Part shown: positions 20,744-31,555 of the stretch, in pieces
Layout of the letters: every line of letters begins with the position of its first letter
How positions within the stretch are numbered: position 1 is the first letter of the stretch
Origin: Irpex lacteus
Lineage: Eukaryota; Basidiomycota; Agaricomycetes; Polyporales; Irpicaceae
NCBI GenBank assembly: GCA_001986395.2
Contig: MQVO02000068.1
Coordinates: 1 to 64,000 of the forward strand
Direction: 5' to 3'
DNA length: 64,000 nt
The notes under the pieces: generated by a model
Told to the model about the DNA's origin: nothing
Database searches by the model: none
The model's input: the letters and a program-made list of their open reading frames with translations, nothing else
Translations under genes and position numbers: made by a program

Positions 20744-22245
20744 ATGGGTGAAGCAGCGCGAGTCTACGCCGAGGAGCTCGCCAAGTTCAATTTCGGCCAT
20801 GCATTATGGTGGCCAGAGCCCACGAAGGACCCAAACGGTCGCGACCACGACATCGAGATCGGTGACGTTGGCTACATTGACGGAGACGGCGCCTTCCACG
20901 TCTTGTTCAACGTTACTCACGACACTGACCATCCTCTCTGTGCGGGCCACTTTCTCGATGGTGTCTTTGAGCCTCTGAGATATGATAGTAACTGTGTCGA
21001 GACGACGGAACGCTTTCTCATCCCGGAGAGTCCTGTTTGTGGATCCACCGTCACTGAACACCAGGTCTCTGCACAACTCGAGCCGTGCGTATACTCATCT
21101 ATATGTCCTTTCACCGTATGACTGAACTCTCATTAGGGACAGCCTCGTATACAATGTCGGAGGGAACTTGTCCCTCCAGTTCAAATGCCGCGCCGAACAA
21201 GGCGCATACCTACTCCTCCGTGACGACGCGACAAGAACCGTCGTCCAACGGCAAGAGCTGCAATTCATCAAATACATCCGTCAGTATCACTCAAGCTGGT
21301 ATCTATACGCTCGGGACGTGCTAGGTATAGTCTGCAAACCGGAAGACATCATCCTCGTGCGCGGCTTCGTCAAAACGTCTGCCTGGACGGTAGCTGCGTT
21401 CCTCGGAGATAACAACCAGAGTCGCGAAGTTACGCTGAACGGGCAAGTAGGACCTACAGTAAGCGTTGGATGTGAGTATACCTCTCATCGGTATTCGACA
21501 AGCTCTCCGATCCAGCGGAGCGGACCTGCCCATCGTTTGCTTTCAAGAACGGAGAACGGTGTTCGTCTGGGGTTACCGTCACTGTCGACCTCTGGCTCTG
21601 AGCAGCCGCAGAAGGACCAGTGCGTCTTTCTGGATTATTTCAAAGTCCTGTATCGTGCGGATCTCGACAGAGACAGAGACGCAACGGAGGACGACGATTT
21701 ATCTCAACTACAATCCGAATACGATGTAGAAGTTGAGAGAGAATGTGACGCGCCAAGTGTGAGTGATTATGCTGTTCTGACTGACGGACGAGCTTATCGC
21801 TACGCCGAACATCAGCCCCGCAGTCCGCTCGACATTGTGTTAGAATATATCCTAGAGGTACGTTCTTTATTGTCTACGCTCTCACAACTACTACTTACGC
21901 TTATACCTACTTCGGGACTTGAGAATTGTAGTTCTCAGACGCAGATATAGCAATAGCGAGCTACGATGATCTGGCAAACTTTACTCTGGTATGTAGTATC
22001 ACATATCGTATACTTAGTGCGTAATAGGCATAGTTGCTAACTGTGCGCAGGACGATCGGTGGCCTGTGACGTTTCGAGACGTGTTACGGGTTGAGTTGCC
22101 AAGGATTGTAGTTGACGAGTCAGGTGGGTTTACTTTGGATGGTATTTGTTGGATGGATGCTTACGGTGGTAAATAACAGTTGGCAGGCTGGCTACCGCAT
22201 GCACGTCTGGTGGACAACTACATTCATAAGAACCTGACCGTGTAG
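20744..22245 (+). CDS. HALWWPEP-family protein 1, 397 aa, unknown function
   Basis: Exons 20744-21084, 21137-21758, 21816-21857, 21932-21988, 22051-22123 and 22187-22245 (1,194 nt). The protein starts MGEAARVYAEELAKFNFGHA, continues LWWPEPTKDPNGRDHDIEIG then GYIDGDGAFHVLFNVTHD, and has a central block KPEDIILVRGFVKTSAWTVA. Later come KDQCVFLDYFKV, SPLDIVLEYILE and the tail GWLPHARLVDNY. I have the impression that this family is widespread and multicopy in Agaricomycetes, but I know of no function. No signal peptide or membrane span is seen. The third intron is 57 nt and in frame; I remove it because the inverted paralogue requires splicing at the same place. Exons 1, 3 and 4 are identical in length to the paralogue at 26150-27635. 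Confidence 0.8.
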
Positions 22246-22246
22246 C

Positions 22247-23340
22247 GTAGCTCCCTTCGCACTAATCATCCCCCACCTCGCCCACGACACCACAACTCTT
22301 CAACCCTGCTCCCTCGTCTCCCACTTATTCAGCACCCCCTGCTACCACCACCTCTACACTCTCTTCTGCATCCCCGACAGCCGACGAGTCTAGTCGAACG
22401 TGCGAAGAGAGGCGCAAACAAGGTGAGCTAGCGTTTGACTCAGACATATGCATGTCTCTTATACCACCCACACTCACTTGCAGTAATTACTCATTAATAC
22501 TCATTACCAATTATCGAACCAACGGCCAGGCAGTCCGCGTCCGACCTCGTGCTTACTCCCGGCCAAGCACAGGATAGACGGGGTTTCTGAGCGTCGCACC
22601 CCTGTCACTGCACGGTGGCCTCCAAAATACTAATGCATCGCTGATCCGGAGCTGTCACCGAGTCTCGAGCAGTAGAGGGTCATAATGACTTACGATTCGA
22701 AGAACACTGCGATAAATCGATGGTGTTCGTTTGTACTACGGCACCTTTGATGACGTCCTCTCCCTTAGCCACCCATTAACCTATGTCATTATCCAAAGAA
22801 GCGTAGGGAATCTTCAGACGAGAGGATATGATATAGGCTGATACGGCCTGGTGAGTTTACGAGTCGTATATGTACCTCTCAGACTCACTACCTGTTGTTT
22901 GCACGCACCTCTTAATCACCACGCAACCACGTCAACTTCAGATCTGATTGTGTTCCCTTGAAGGGACGCTCGGAGATGGTGCATATGCCGTCGTACAAGC
23001 TGAGCGTCCCCCTCGGTCACCACTTAGTGAGGACCGTCTTTAGGAGGCTTGGGGGTCGGAGGTAGTGCAATGTTTTTGCAGAGATTGTCCTCTGTGCACG
23101 GTACGTTATCAGGACTTTCCAGCCGCCTCTCCAAGCTTGCTGATAGTAATTGGTATCTCCTAAGGGTGTTGTTTGTGGACTAGTCGAATAAGCTCGACTT
23201 GCATCCTCGACGACATACAGGGCTTAGAGGCGTGGCGCGGGACTGGGATACTCGAACGAATCACCATCGAATTCCTGGCTGAGCGTCTTTCACCTCCTCT
23301 CTCGCCTCCTCTCAGTTGAGTTGGTTGTCGACTTGGAAAG
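22247..23340 (+). pseudogene. Degraded F-box gene following HALWWPEP gene 1
   Basis: One base after the HALWWPEP stop, the frame reads ALIIPHLAHDTTTLQPCSLV then FSTPCYHHLYTLF and stops at 22392-22394. This matches the F-box pattern 'CSLVCRxFxxxxRHHLF'. Around 22960-23060 the sequence recalls the middle of F-box A1 (LKGRSEMVHMPSYK against LKGHSSMMPAPSRT). Further weak traces (ILERITIEFL) reach about 23340. Stops and frameshifts are frequent. The order HALWWPEP then F-box is the same as in the intact minus-strand pair. Confidence 0.55.
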
Positions 23341-24407
23341 CCCTCGTCGTGAGCAATTCAGATCTCTTTGTCCGTCAGCGTCATTCGTGCTCCAGACAGC
23401 CTCCGACAACAACGAGCTAGCTAAAGAAAGCCGATTATGATGCTGTTCCTCTCGAAGGTGCATGTGTGCTTGGTGGCACTGGCATACTCATACGCGCTTG
23501 TTTGGATCGTCTGATCCTCCCGCGACGCACTCACTCAGATTTCAGACTTGTACGCATCCGTCCCGTATCACCAACACTCATTTGATTACTTATTATCAAT
23601 TAATATTATCGAACCAACAGCCAGACAGTTCGAACTCGTACTTACTATCCACCAAGCACCTCCCTTGCTGCACTCTACGCCGACGCCGACCAAGCACGAT
23701 ATGACAGGGATTTCCAAGCACTAGCATCCCTCTCACTACACCTCAAGCCTCAACCACTCAAGCTTCGACTCAGATACCCCGTGGTCGTTCCTAATCCGGG
23801 CCATACTATCGAACGGCGGAGGGAGACGATAAGAGCGCCGACTCACGAGAGTGCGTCGTGCTCTTTCGTTACTGCCCAAGCCTTGGTCGTCCTCTTGCCC
23901 AGTCACTTATAGACTCCACGACCCGACCCGGTGCTCACGGTCATTCAGGCTGTTACTGTCGAACGGTCACGGTCTCTGTCAAACGACGTAGAGTGACGCC
24001 TCATAAGAAGTGAGAGGGCTCCAATAGACTAGTATTTGCTTGTGTGTCTTTGTCGCTGCGCTTCCTTCGACATTTGCTCACTCAACCGCGTTCGAAAGAA
24101 GGACTTTGCATGAGAGAATACGGTATACTTATGAGTACTTACAGTCTTACACCGCGGATGACGTTGGTGTGAGTATCTCGTTCCGGCCGAGTCACAACGT
24201 TTCAGCATTGATGTTTATCGACTATAAGCAGTGTATGAACTACGAGCCAACGAAAAGACCAAAAGTGAAGCGACAGCGCAACCGATGAGGAGATAGCGCA
24301 GTGTATGTTCGTCAGTGTAGCTGTTGTTTGTGAAAGTTGGTGGGATGAGCCAACGTACAGAAGTAGAAGGATCGTATAACAAAAGTGACGTCCATGAAGA
24401 TGCTCTC
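22395..24407. repeat. Gene-poor stretch with duplicated segments
   Basis: Bases about 22410-22590 and 23500-23715 share a diverged repeat (core attatcgaaccaacRgccagRcagt, followed by ccaagcac-type sequence). A copy of the dispersed 'ctctcagac...tgttgtttg' repeat lies at 22850-22915. Apart from F-box traces no intact gene is seen. 24040-24290 has an open frame with no recognisable product. This looks like decaying duplicates of the F-box/HALWWPEP block. Confidence 0.45.
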
Positions 24408-26092
24408 CTAGTCATCAACACTTGCAAGGGGCTCATCTGTATCGTATTCCTTGATGGTGGTATCCCAATCTTCCCAAAACGACTGGGATTTAGCCTTATC
24501 ACGAGATCCATTAGTGTAAAGACATTGCAAGCAGGCACTTCAAAAGGAATATACCTTCGTAGTGACACTCAGTAAATCATCTAGCTCCAACTCATCCTCG
24601 AGTAGAGACCTCGGCCAGTCGATTGTGGCCGCGAAGAGCACTGGTTGTTCTACCGGCAACACGAATACCACCTTTGTTAAATGCGTGAACCTCTGCCATC
24701 CCGCATCGCTAATACACCTGAGAGCCTCCCAGTCTACATAGTAGTAGTTGGAGCAGAAGAAATAGATTTCTGGCAACTCGATGATGATGTCAGTGAGGGT
24801 GGGCGATACATTGGAGAGCAGTGCTGCGAGGAGGCGGGAAGCGCGGGGCCAATCATCCGATACTGAACCTTCCTCGTCCGGGAATATTTGTATTCGGAGC
24901 TTGAGCAGACCAGTGCACACCTCCAAACCGAGACTATCGGCGACAGCTGTGTGATCTATAGATGAATCATTAGTTATGGACGCTTGGGGGAGAAGGAAGT
25001 ACTAGAGACTCGGAGCCTAATTGACATACCCTCCGTGCCTTTGGCAATGTTTGTAAGATCGATTGCGATGCTCCGCAGATGATCACCTGTCTGTCTTAAC
25101 AGACGTCCCAGAGCATGTAGCTGCTCCATGTAAGAGCAGTTGATCTCCACGCTCTGCAGTGCATTGACCGAGCTCGACCCGAGCAGGACATACGTCACGT
25201 ATAGCGTCGTATACGACATAATCGTTTTGACCCGGTGGTCTTTCAACGATAACCGATGGACCTGTAAATCTTCCAGGAATAGCTTGAGGTCGGCGGGCGA
25301 AGGAGCTTTCCACGAGGTCTCGAAAGAGTCTATACGAAGCATACCAATGGTTGAGAATAGCCCGAGAACAGCCAACACACCATACGGAGGGCGATCTTCC
25401 ATGTGAGTGGAGCTAATGGTAAGCACATCGAGCTTCCTCTTGCCACCGCGTAGAGAGACAGGGCGGCAGTGATTTCCAGATTCGAAAGGTGTGATATTGA
25501 CGTGGTCAAGTTCGAGGATGCGAATATTAGGGAGTTCGTCGATGACGAAGCCTAGCACGTGGGCAGGGATAGACGATTCCGCGCCGTCCTCCTCGCCCAT
25601 TTTCCCCAGCAGACGAAGCTCTCGAATGACAGAGCTAAGCAAGGGGCGACCCGCAATAAACTCGCCAAGTTTTCGCACACGAGAGTGCAGATTATCGTTG
25701 AAATAGCCTGGGCTGTCGCGGATGCAAATTGAATTGAAGAGGTAACGTCGAGATTGATCGCGAAAGGAACGACACACGAGCGAGCATGCGCGGAGAGTCT
25801 TCAAATCACCGGCGAGATCATGGAAGATGAGTTTCATGATCTTAGGTGAAAGTGGATTTGTTGCGAAAGATAAGTGTGGTGGCATGATGCGGGTCATTTT
25901 ACCTTTGGATTGATGCGTTGGATCTGACGATGGTGGTATGGCATGGATGAAGCTGGAGTTATGTACTTGTTGCGGCGCAATATGGCCGCGATCCCCCGAA
26001 CGCGATTGCGATTGCCCTTGCGACGATACTCGAGAGGAGGAAGTGGATGATAGCTTATTGGATACTGATAGAGGCCCTGCTGTAGCATTCAT
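24408..26092 (-). CDS. F-box protein, 512 aa (F-box A2, paralogue of A1)
   Basis: Minus-strand exons 26092-25030, 24955-24555 and 24482-24408 (1,539 nt, 513 codons). Intron phases (1, then 0) match F-box A1. The N-terminal 65 residues are Ser-rich. An alternative start at MTRIMPPHLSFATNPLSPK is possible. The F-box follows (LSPKIMKLIFHDLAGD, CSLVCRSFRDQSRRYLF), then a leucine-rich part (IRILELDHVNITPFE, LFSTIGMLRIDSFET, LQSVEINCSYMEQL). The last exon is SFWEDWDTTIKEYDTDEP against GFWEDRETVIADC in A1. The probable role is as an SCF substrate receptor. Only 57 bp separate its ATG from the stop of the upstream co-oriented HALWWPEP gene, very tight for two separate transcription units. Confidence 0.85.
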
Positions 26093-26149
26093 CGAGACTA
26101 GAAGAATATATTTGTCAAACCCCTCTATACCCAGACCTTACAGACGAAT

Positions 26150-27635
26150 TCACGCACCAGTGGGAGCTACAATATCGAGCATTCCAACTATTGCAATAGA
26201 GTTAATAAAGAGTCGTGGAGAGTATATCGCGCTCGTGTGGCTCACCTGACTCCTCGTTGACTGCGATACGCGGCAAGGATCTCCCTAAAAAGTCGCGAAA
26301 AGTTTTCGGCCATTGGTCATCCTGAGACATATCAGACCACAGCTCGTACAATACACGACAAAACATACCAGAGCGAAGCTCTCCAAATCATTATAGCTTG
26401 CTACGGCCATATCCGCGTTAGAATACTATGTGTCTTAATGAGAAAAGAACACCTATCAGTGCGAGCGGCATAAGTACCTCCAGAATATATTCTAGAAGAA
26501 TGTCAATTGGATTGCGAGGCTAACATATAGCGTAGTGATGAGCTCCTCGGCTGTCTACGATGGAGGGAGCAGTCACTCACGTTGGGAGCGTTGCATTCTC
26601 TCCTAACTTCTACGTCATATCCGGAATCCGCCAGCATGGGTGGACCATCGCCCTCCGTTCCGTCTCTGTAAAAATCCGGTGGATCGGCGGCGGCAACTAT
26701 CGTCTTGAGGAACTTCGCACGGTACATGACTTTGAAGTAATTTAGAAAGACACACTGGTCCTTTTGCGGCAGCTCAGCGCCAGATCTAGAGGCCGATGAT
26801 AACGGTATAGGGAGGCGGTTTTCCGTTCTTGAAAGCAGACGGTGTGCAGGGCCGCTCCGCTGGTGCATCGGAGAGGTGGTCGTATTCTCGAGAGAAGCAT
26901 AGCCACAACCAACAGTTATCGTGGGCCCTAATCGGCCATGCAGCGTAACTTCGCGGCTCTGGCTGCTACCTCCGAGAAACGCAGCAACCGTCCAAGCTGA
27001 GGTTTTGATGAAGCCGCGCACAAGGATGACGTCCTCAGGTTTACAGGCTATACCCAGCACTTCCTTCGCATAAAGGAACCAGTTCGAGTGATACTGCCGC
27101 ATGTGTTTGATGAATCGCAGCTCTTCCTTTTGGACGACCGTTTTCGTTGCATCGTCCCAGAGCATCAAGAACGCGCCTTGTTCGCTGTGGCACTTGAACT
27201 GAAACGATAAGTCTCCCCCGACATCAGATACGGGGCTATTACTAGCGATAGGTAAGTTACCGGAGAAGTTTTAATATGGAAGCAAGATACGTACGCTGCA
27301 AGCTGAGCAGAAATTTTGTGTTCGGTGATAGTGGAACCGCAAACGGGATATTCTGGGGTGCGGAAGCGCTCCTTTGTCTCGACGGAGTTGCTGTCATACT
27401 TCAAGGGCGTAAAAATGTTACTGAGAGCACGACTCGCACTGAGAGCATGATCTGGGTCGTGGGTAACATTGAAGAATACGTGGAAGGCGCCGTCGCCATC
27501 AATAAAGCCAACATCACCGATCTCGATATTGTGGTCTTCGCCCCTGGGATCTTTTGTATGTTCTGGCCACCACAACGCATGACCAAATTTGAATTTGGCG
27601 AGCTCTTGAGCGAAAACCCTAGCTTCTTCGCCCAT
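26150..27635 (-). CDS. HALWWPEP-family protein 2, 402 aa
   Basis: Minus-strand exons 27635-27295, 27235-26581, 26519-26478, 26425-26369, 26321-26246 and 26187-26150 (1,209 nt, 403 codons). It starts MGEEARVFAQELAKFKFGHA, LWWPEHTKDP, and keeps GFIDGDGAFHVFFNVTHD, LVRGFIKTSAWTVAAFLG, KDQCVFLNYFKV, PRNPIDILLEYILE and DDQWPKTFRDFL. The start is the ATG aligned with paralogue 1. An in-frame extension to 27854 exists, but a TATATA at 27812-27817 makes most of it leader. The last exon is the weak point: the acceptor AG used in paralogue 1 (ttggcag) reads ttggaat here, and the model ends VGMLDIVAPTGA* instead of GWLPHARLVDNY. The C-terminal 18 residues are therefore probably lost or altered. Confidence 0.75.
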
Positions 27636-28076
27636 CGTTGCGAGCCTGGAGAGGGAGGAAGGGAGGAAGGGGACACAAAAGCCAGGTAATGGGAGAGATG
27701 AATCGTGTCCTCGATTTTGCCTGCATTTGCGCTCCGCATTTCCACATATCTGATTGATGGAAGGGCTGTCAATTATTGTCCCGGGGAGTGCCCTGTGACT
27801 TGCGTACGCACTATATAGACAGCCATCTCCCTTAGATGTCGTTATAACGCCCATTCGACGGGCAGGAGGACAGCCTCAGCAAAGTATTCCTTGGGCTGTG
27901 CCACAGGTCTAGCTCCTCTATCAGTGCATATGACGAAAGTAGACTCTACTCATACCATCACTTGCACACGCACCGTGCTCGACTTCTTGTTGAGTCCATA
28001 AGATCGCCAGTTCTATACGTATACACCCGTTTTGTTCAATTAGCGCTTGAGAATAACGTCAGAACGTACGTCAAAC
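27636..28076. other. Upstream region of HALWWPEP gene 2
   Basis: Contains a TATA-like TATATA at 27812-27817 on the minus-strand gene's promoter side. Otherwise nothing recognised. Confidence 0.4.
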
Positions 28077-28430
28077 TCATACGCAGGGTAATCGCAGCAT
28101 ATACGGGGCATCAACAGAAGCTCCGAAGTTCCTCGATGTAACCTTATGACCCTCCCTGAACTCAGCAAGGCCACGAATACCCATGCTATGGAAATTATCC
28201 CGTGAGGCTCGTGGTGGGGCGCGCGGTGTCATGGAAAGTTTTTGCAGCCAACCGAGAAAGCAAGGTGAGATTGTCAGCTGAGCAGGCCACAGGAGTACCT
28301 GGAAATGGATCAGATCGATCAAAAGATGGTCATACAGCGAGATAGGCAGTACGTCGAATCTGTGCTTACTTTTCTGCAGCTCTGAGAGTGCTCGTATACC
28401 TGCAATCGTAAAGTAGTGATGGGCGTAGAG
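28077..28430 (-). pseudogene. Possible repeat-protein (ARM/HEAT-like) remnant
   Basis: Minus-strand reading gives GIRALSELQKS, a likely 60-70 bp GTAAGC...CAG intron, QLTISPCFLGWLQKLSM, then GIRGLAEFREGHK. The 'GIRxLxEx' helices separated by short introns recall armadillo/HEAT-repeat genes of basidiomycetes, but there is no complete repeat and no clear start. A similar scrap (ctcgtggccttgtggcc) lies near 29000. Low confidence. Confidence 0.2.
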
Positions 28431-28860
28431 TGCAGCAACGTGAAGGGAGCAGCGCAAAGAATCAGTCCATTCCCGAGGCTTGTGGCTTACAATGTGTTGT
28501 GTCTTACGGGAATGTGCACGAGTACGGATCCTCTGGTTACTGGTTCGCCGAATAACCATTTGTTCTGCCAGGTGATAATGAGTAAGGAGCTGAGTGTTGT
28601 AATACAAGAAAGGCTCGGATGCTCACCTTGGTTGCACGGTTCTGCGTACGTTCGACTCGGACTATGTAGGCCCACTGACCCACCTACTCACCGAATCATC
28701 ACAACCGCGTCCCGTAGCTCTCAGACCTTCCCATTTGTTGTTTGTATGCACGTACGCAAGTTGCACAGGCATCTGTATTGTGCCGTGGCGCTCGAGTGTG
28801 AACGATGCAGCTGTAAGCTCAGGGCCCTTTGAAGGTAGGGAATGCAGGCAGTGTAAACTT
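28430..28860. repeat. Duplicated segment shared with 30.8-31.2 kb
   Basis: Bases 28545-28640 (cgccgaataaccatttgttctgccaggtgataatgagtaagg...gctcaccttg) match 30890-30980. 28681-28820 matches 31008-31165 and, more weakly, 20355-20545. These are flanks of the F-box/HALWWPEP duplicates without the genes. Confidence 0.6.
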
Positions 28861-29295
28861 GCTCATGATGCCAGGCGACGAGGGTAAGTCTAAGTGAGCG
28901 ACGATATCAGCCAAACGAGCGTATACTAAGATGATGGTAGGCTCGGGATACTTTGGATACTTGATCGGCACCATCTCCTGCGCACGCTAGAAAGGCCACA
29001 AGGCCACGAGTACTTCCCTGTGCGGAGGATTAGAACACTGTATAAAGATTACGATTAGTAATATGTACCCACCGAGAAACAAGATTGCGTTTGTCTGGTT
29101 GTCGACGCTGGAGGGTGTTTGAAGCACGAACGATACATACCAATCGTTCGCGATAAGAGTCTTCAGGTCGGTGCCTCAGTAGACTTGGAGCTGCAGCTGA
29201 CCTTGAATGTGCGAACTTGGATCATGAGGATATCGCCACACCACTGCAGGATCCGCCGATGCCAGCAGTAGACGGGATGATAGCTCTTCGACCGT
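28861..29295. repeat. Diverged duplicate pair (29095-29200 with 30035-30150)
   Basis: The two stretches share gcgctggagggtgtttgaagcacgaacgatac-type sequence followed by a cgataagagtctt block. Orientation is the same. No gene is intact in either. Confidence 0.4.
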
Positions 29296-29299
29296 CTAC

Positions 29300-29610
29300 C
29301 CACCCAGCGTGGTATCCTTCCGAGTCAAAGCAGCGAGCAATTCGTCCTTCTCCGAACCACTCGACTCACGACGGGTTTGTAAATCTTGATCCCATCTACC
29401 ACGCCGTCCTACACATCCACGACTTAGTATTCCTTTCCACAACCTACTTGAATAAACATGAGCACTCACGTGAAGAGTGATATCTTTATTCCTCACACGC
29501 AACAAATCCGAGCCCGCCTCGAGCTCAGGCAACTCCCCCGCCTTCTTCTCCCTATACGGCAGACTAGAAACGGTGGGGATGACAGAGAGCGTAGATGCTG
29601 GCTGACTTGC
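29300..29610 (-). pseudogene. 3'-end fragment of the 31.5-kb-type F-box gene
   Basis: Minus-strand reading gives SSLPYREKKAGELPELEAGS and DLLRVRNKDITLHV, then GIKIYKPVVS and DELLAALTRKD. The intact gene at 31556-33865 reads SRLPYREREVGVLPGFEAGS, DVLVVGDKVVTVQ, then DVIKIYKPVAS and DKLAAALAGIR, with an intron at the same place. The fragment carries a frameshift near 29370 and no N-terminal part. It lies inverted relative to the intact gene, about 2 kb away. Confidence 0.65.
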
Positions 29611-30331
29611 TTGTGGGGGGTAAGTCCAAGGCTGAGTGGTGAGGAATGAGTGTGTGCGTCGCGGCAAATACAACATACTACGTAAGCCAAAAAAGGGCAT
29701 ACAAAATTTAGTACGCCTCGGATGGTTCATCTATACCATCGCACACGTACACCAGAAAGCCATTCCTTGACTGCACGGATGGATGAGAACGCTGCATGAA
29801 CGTCGGTGATATATACGTACCAGGGATTCAGGAGAGGGCTTCGTTCGGGTATGTGCGTGGACGTGAACTTGGAGGGTAGCTTGCAATGTGCCGAATGGCT
29901 GTAGGTGATTTCGAGTTATATAAATCAAGCTTAACTGGCAGGAGGACTAGTGCTTACCGATGCGTTCCACATGCGACCAAGACTGCCTACGCTTTCCGGA
30001 GGAACAGCATCAGACTCGGTTTCCTTTGGATAGCTCGTTGTAAACGACGGAGGGTGTCTGGAGCACGAGCGACACCCACAGATAGAGAAACCTGAATTGT
30101 TTGCGATGAGAGCCTCCCAAGTTGATTGATATACGTTGATACCCCAGTCAATTTAGAGAACGCGAGAGAGGAGATGAGAGGCGCAAAGCCAGGAATTCGA
30201 TGGTGACTGGATCTTCTTCGTTGGGGAGATTGAAGTCTTCGTTTTCCCTCGAGTATCCCAGTCCTGCGCCGCGCATCCAAGCACACGATGTGCATGTCGT
30301 CGAGAATCCGAGTCGAGCCTATTTGAATAAT

Positions 30332-30628
30332 CTACAAAAACATCCGTAGCGAATGCCAATCAATACGAGCAAGCGTGAAGAGGCGACTGAAAAGTCCTAT
30401 CAGCGATAACGTACCGTTCATAGAGGGCAAGGTCTGCAAAATCATCGTACTACCTTCGACTCTCAAGCTCTCTAAAGTCGGAACAAATGTTATGATTGAG
30501 ATGCTTAGGAGGGCGGGGAGTTTCGATAAGCATACCAAGGGTGATAAGTATTCCGACGAGCGAAGAACACTTGAACCCGTCGACAGAGCGGTCTGGGATC
30601 TAAGGGGTTGATTGATACGGGCTAGCAA
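30332..30628 (-). pseudogene. Possible F-box-family fragment
   Basis: A 98-codon minus-strand frame includes LPALLSISIITFVPTLESLR and SLIGLFSRLFTLARIDWHSL, similar in pattern to LAVLGLFSTIGMLRIDSFET in F-box A2. There is no F-box motif and no clear exon borders. It is probably a remnant. Confidence 0.25.
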
Positions 30629-31165
30629 GTCTACGAGTAGTATACGTACCTCTTAGAATTGCCACCTGTTGTTCGCATGTATCTCCGTATTGTACCGCGA
30701 TGCTTGAGTCTGGTTGAAGAGAAGGAAGGAATGGGAGAATTCGAGTCAAGTTAGTGATTTCGTAGTGTCAAAGAATACTGAGTACTGGAGTATAGACTGA
30801 ATGATGGGGATGTCGGTCAGGATAGAGTGTAGTAGGTTGTATTGTAGTCCGTTCCCATACTCAGGTTCGGTCTGTCTGGCTATTGATTCGACGAACGCTC
30901 CTCGTTCTGCCAGACAATAATGAGTAGGGAAATGGGTGTGGTGGTAGAAGGAAGACTCAGGTAAGCTCACCTTGTTTGAATATGTCTTTGCATGTACGAC
31001 TACACCCACCGACCCACCGACTCACCTTCCAAGCCGAAACCGCGTCCCGAGTATATGTAGCTCTCAGACGTTCCCATTCGTTGTTTGCATGCACGTAGAT
31101 TGCACAGGCATCTGTAGCGTGCCGTGACGCACGATGTAGCTGTAGCGGCTAGGACGAAGGAACGC
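30629..31165. repeat. Dispersed repeat copies 4 and 5
   Basis: Copies of the 20.4-kb dispersed repeat at 30629-30716 (tacctcttagaattgccacctgttgttcgcatg) and 31008-31165 (ctctcagacgttcccattcgttgtttgcatg). Between them, 30890-30980 repeats 28545-28640. No gene. 31166-31555 has no recognisable feature. Confidence 0.55.
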
Positions 31166-31555
31166 GGGTGTGTGTCCGAGTGCAAGCGTACTGTCACACG
31201 TATACGCGTACGGTCACGGTGTCACGCGCTCCGGTCCGGGCTTCCGAGCACGAGCGATTCGAAGCGTCAATTCACGCATGCTATGATCTGATACACGACG
31301 ACCTCACCGTGACACAGTGTCAAGCACCCGTCGCATGTGCCTTCAGCTCGAACGTCCATGTCCATCTCTCCCCTCTGCCAGTGACCGATACCGTTCGTGA
31401 CGCGTGACTGCTCGCGTACCATCGGCTGAATCGCTGCATTCATTAGCTCGTGTCGATCACACTCACATCGACGCAGGTAGCTCAGAACCAGGTGCGCCCA
31501 TTTTTCTGACCGCATACAACATGGAACCTTGTCGATCCGGAGGCTTAGACACGCG

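Noticed and set aside
21475..21523. An extra intron (GTGAGT...CCAG) in HALWWPEP gene 1
   Set aside because: The paralogue has coding sequence at the same place and no donor, so the segment is read as exon.
26092..27635. A single fused HALWWPEP-F-box gene
   Set aside because: The homologous reading has an in-frame TAG before the possible linking intron, so a fusion needs an extra unproven splice. Two genes are the simpler model.
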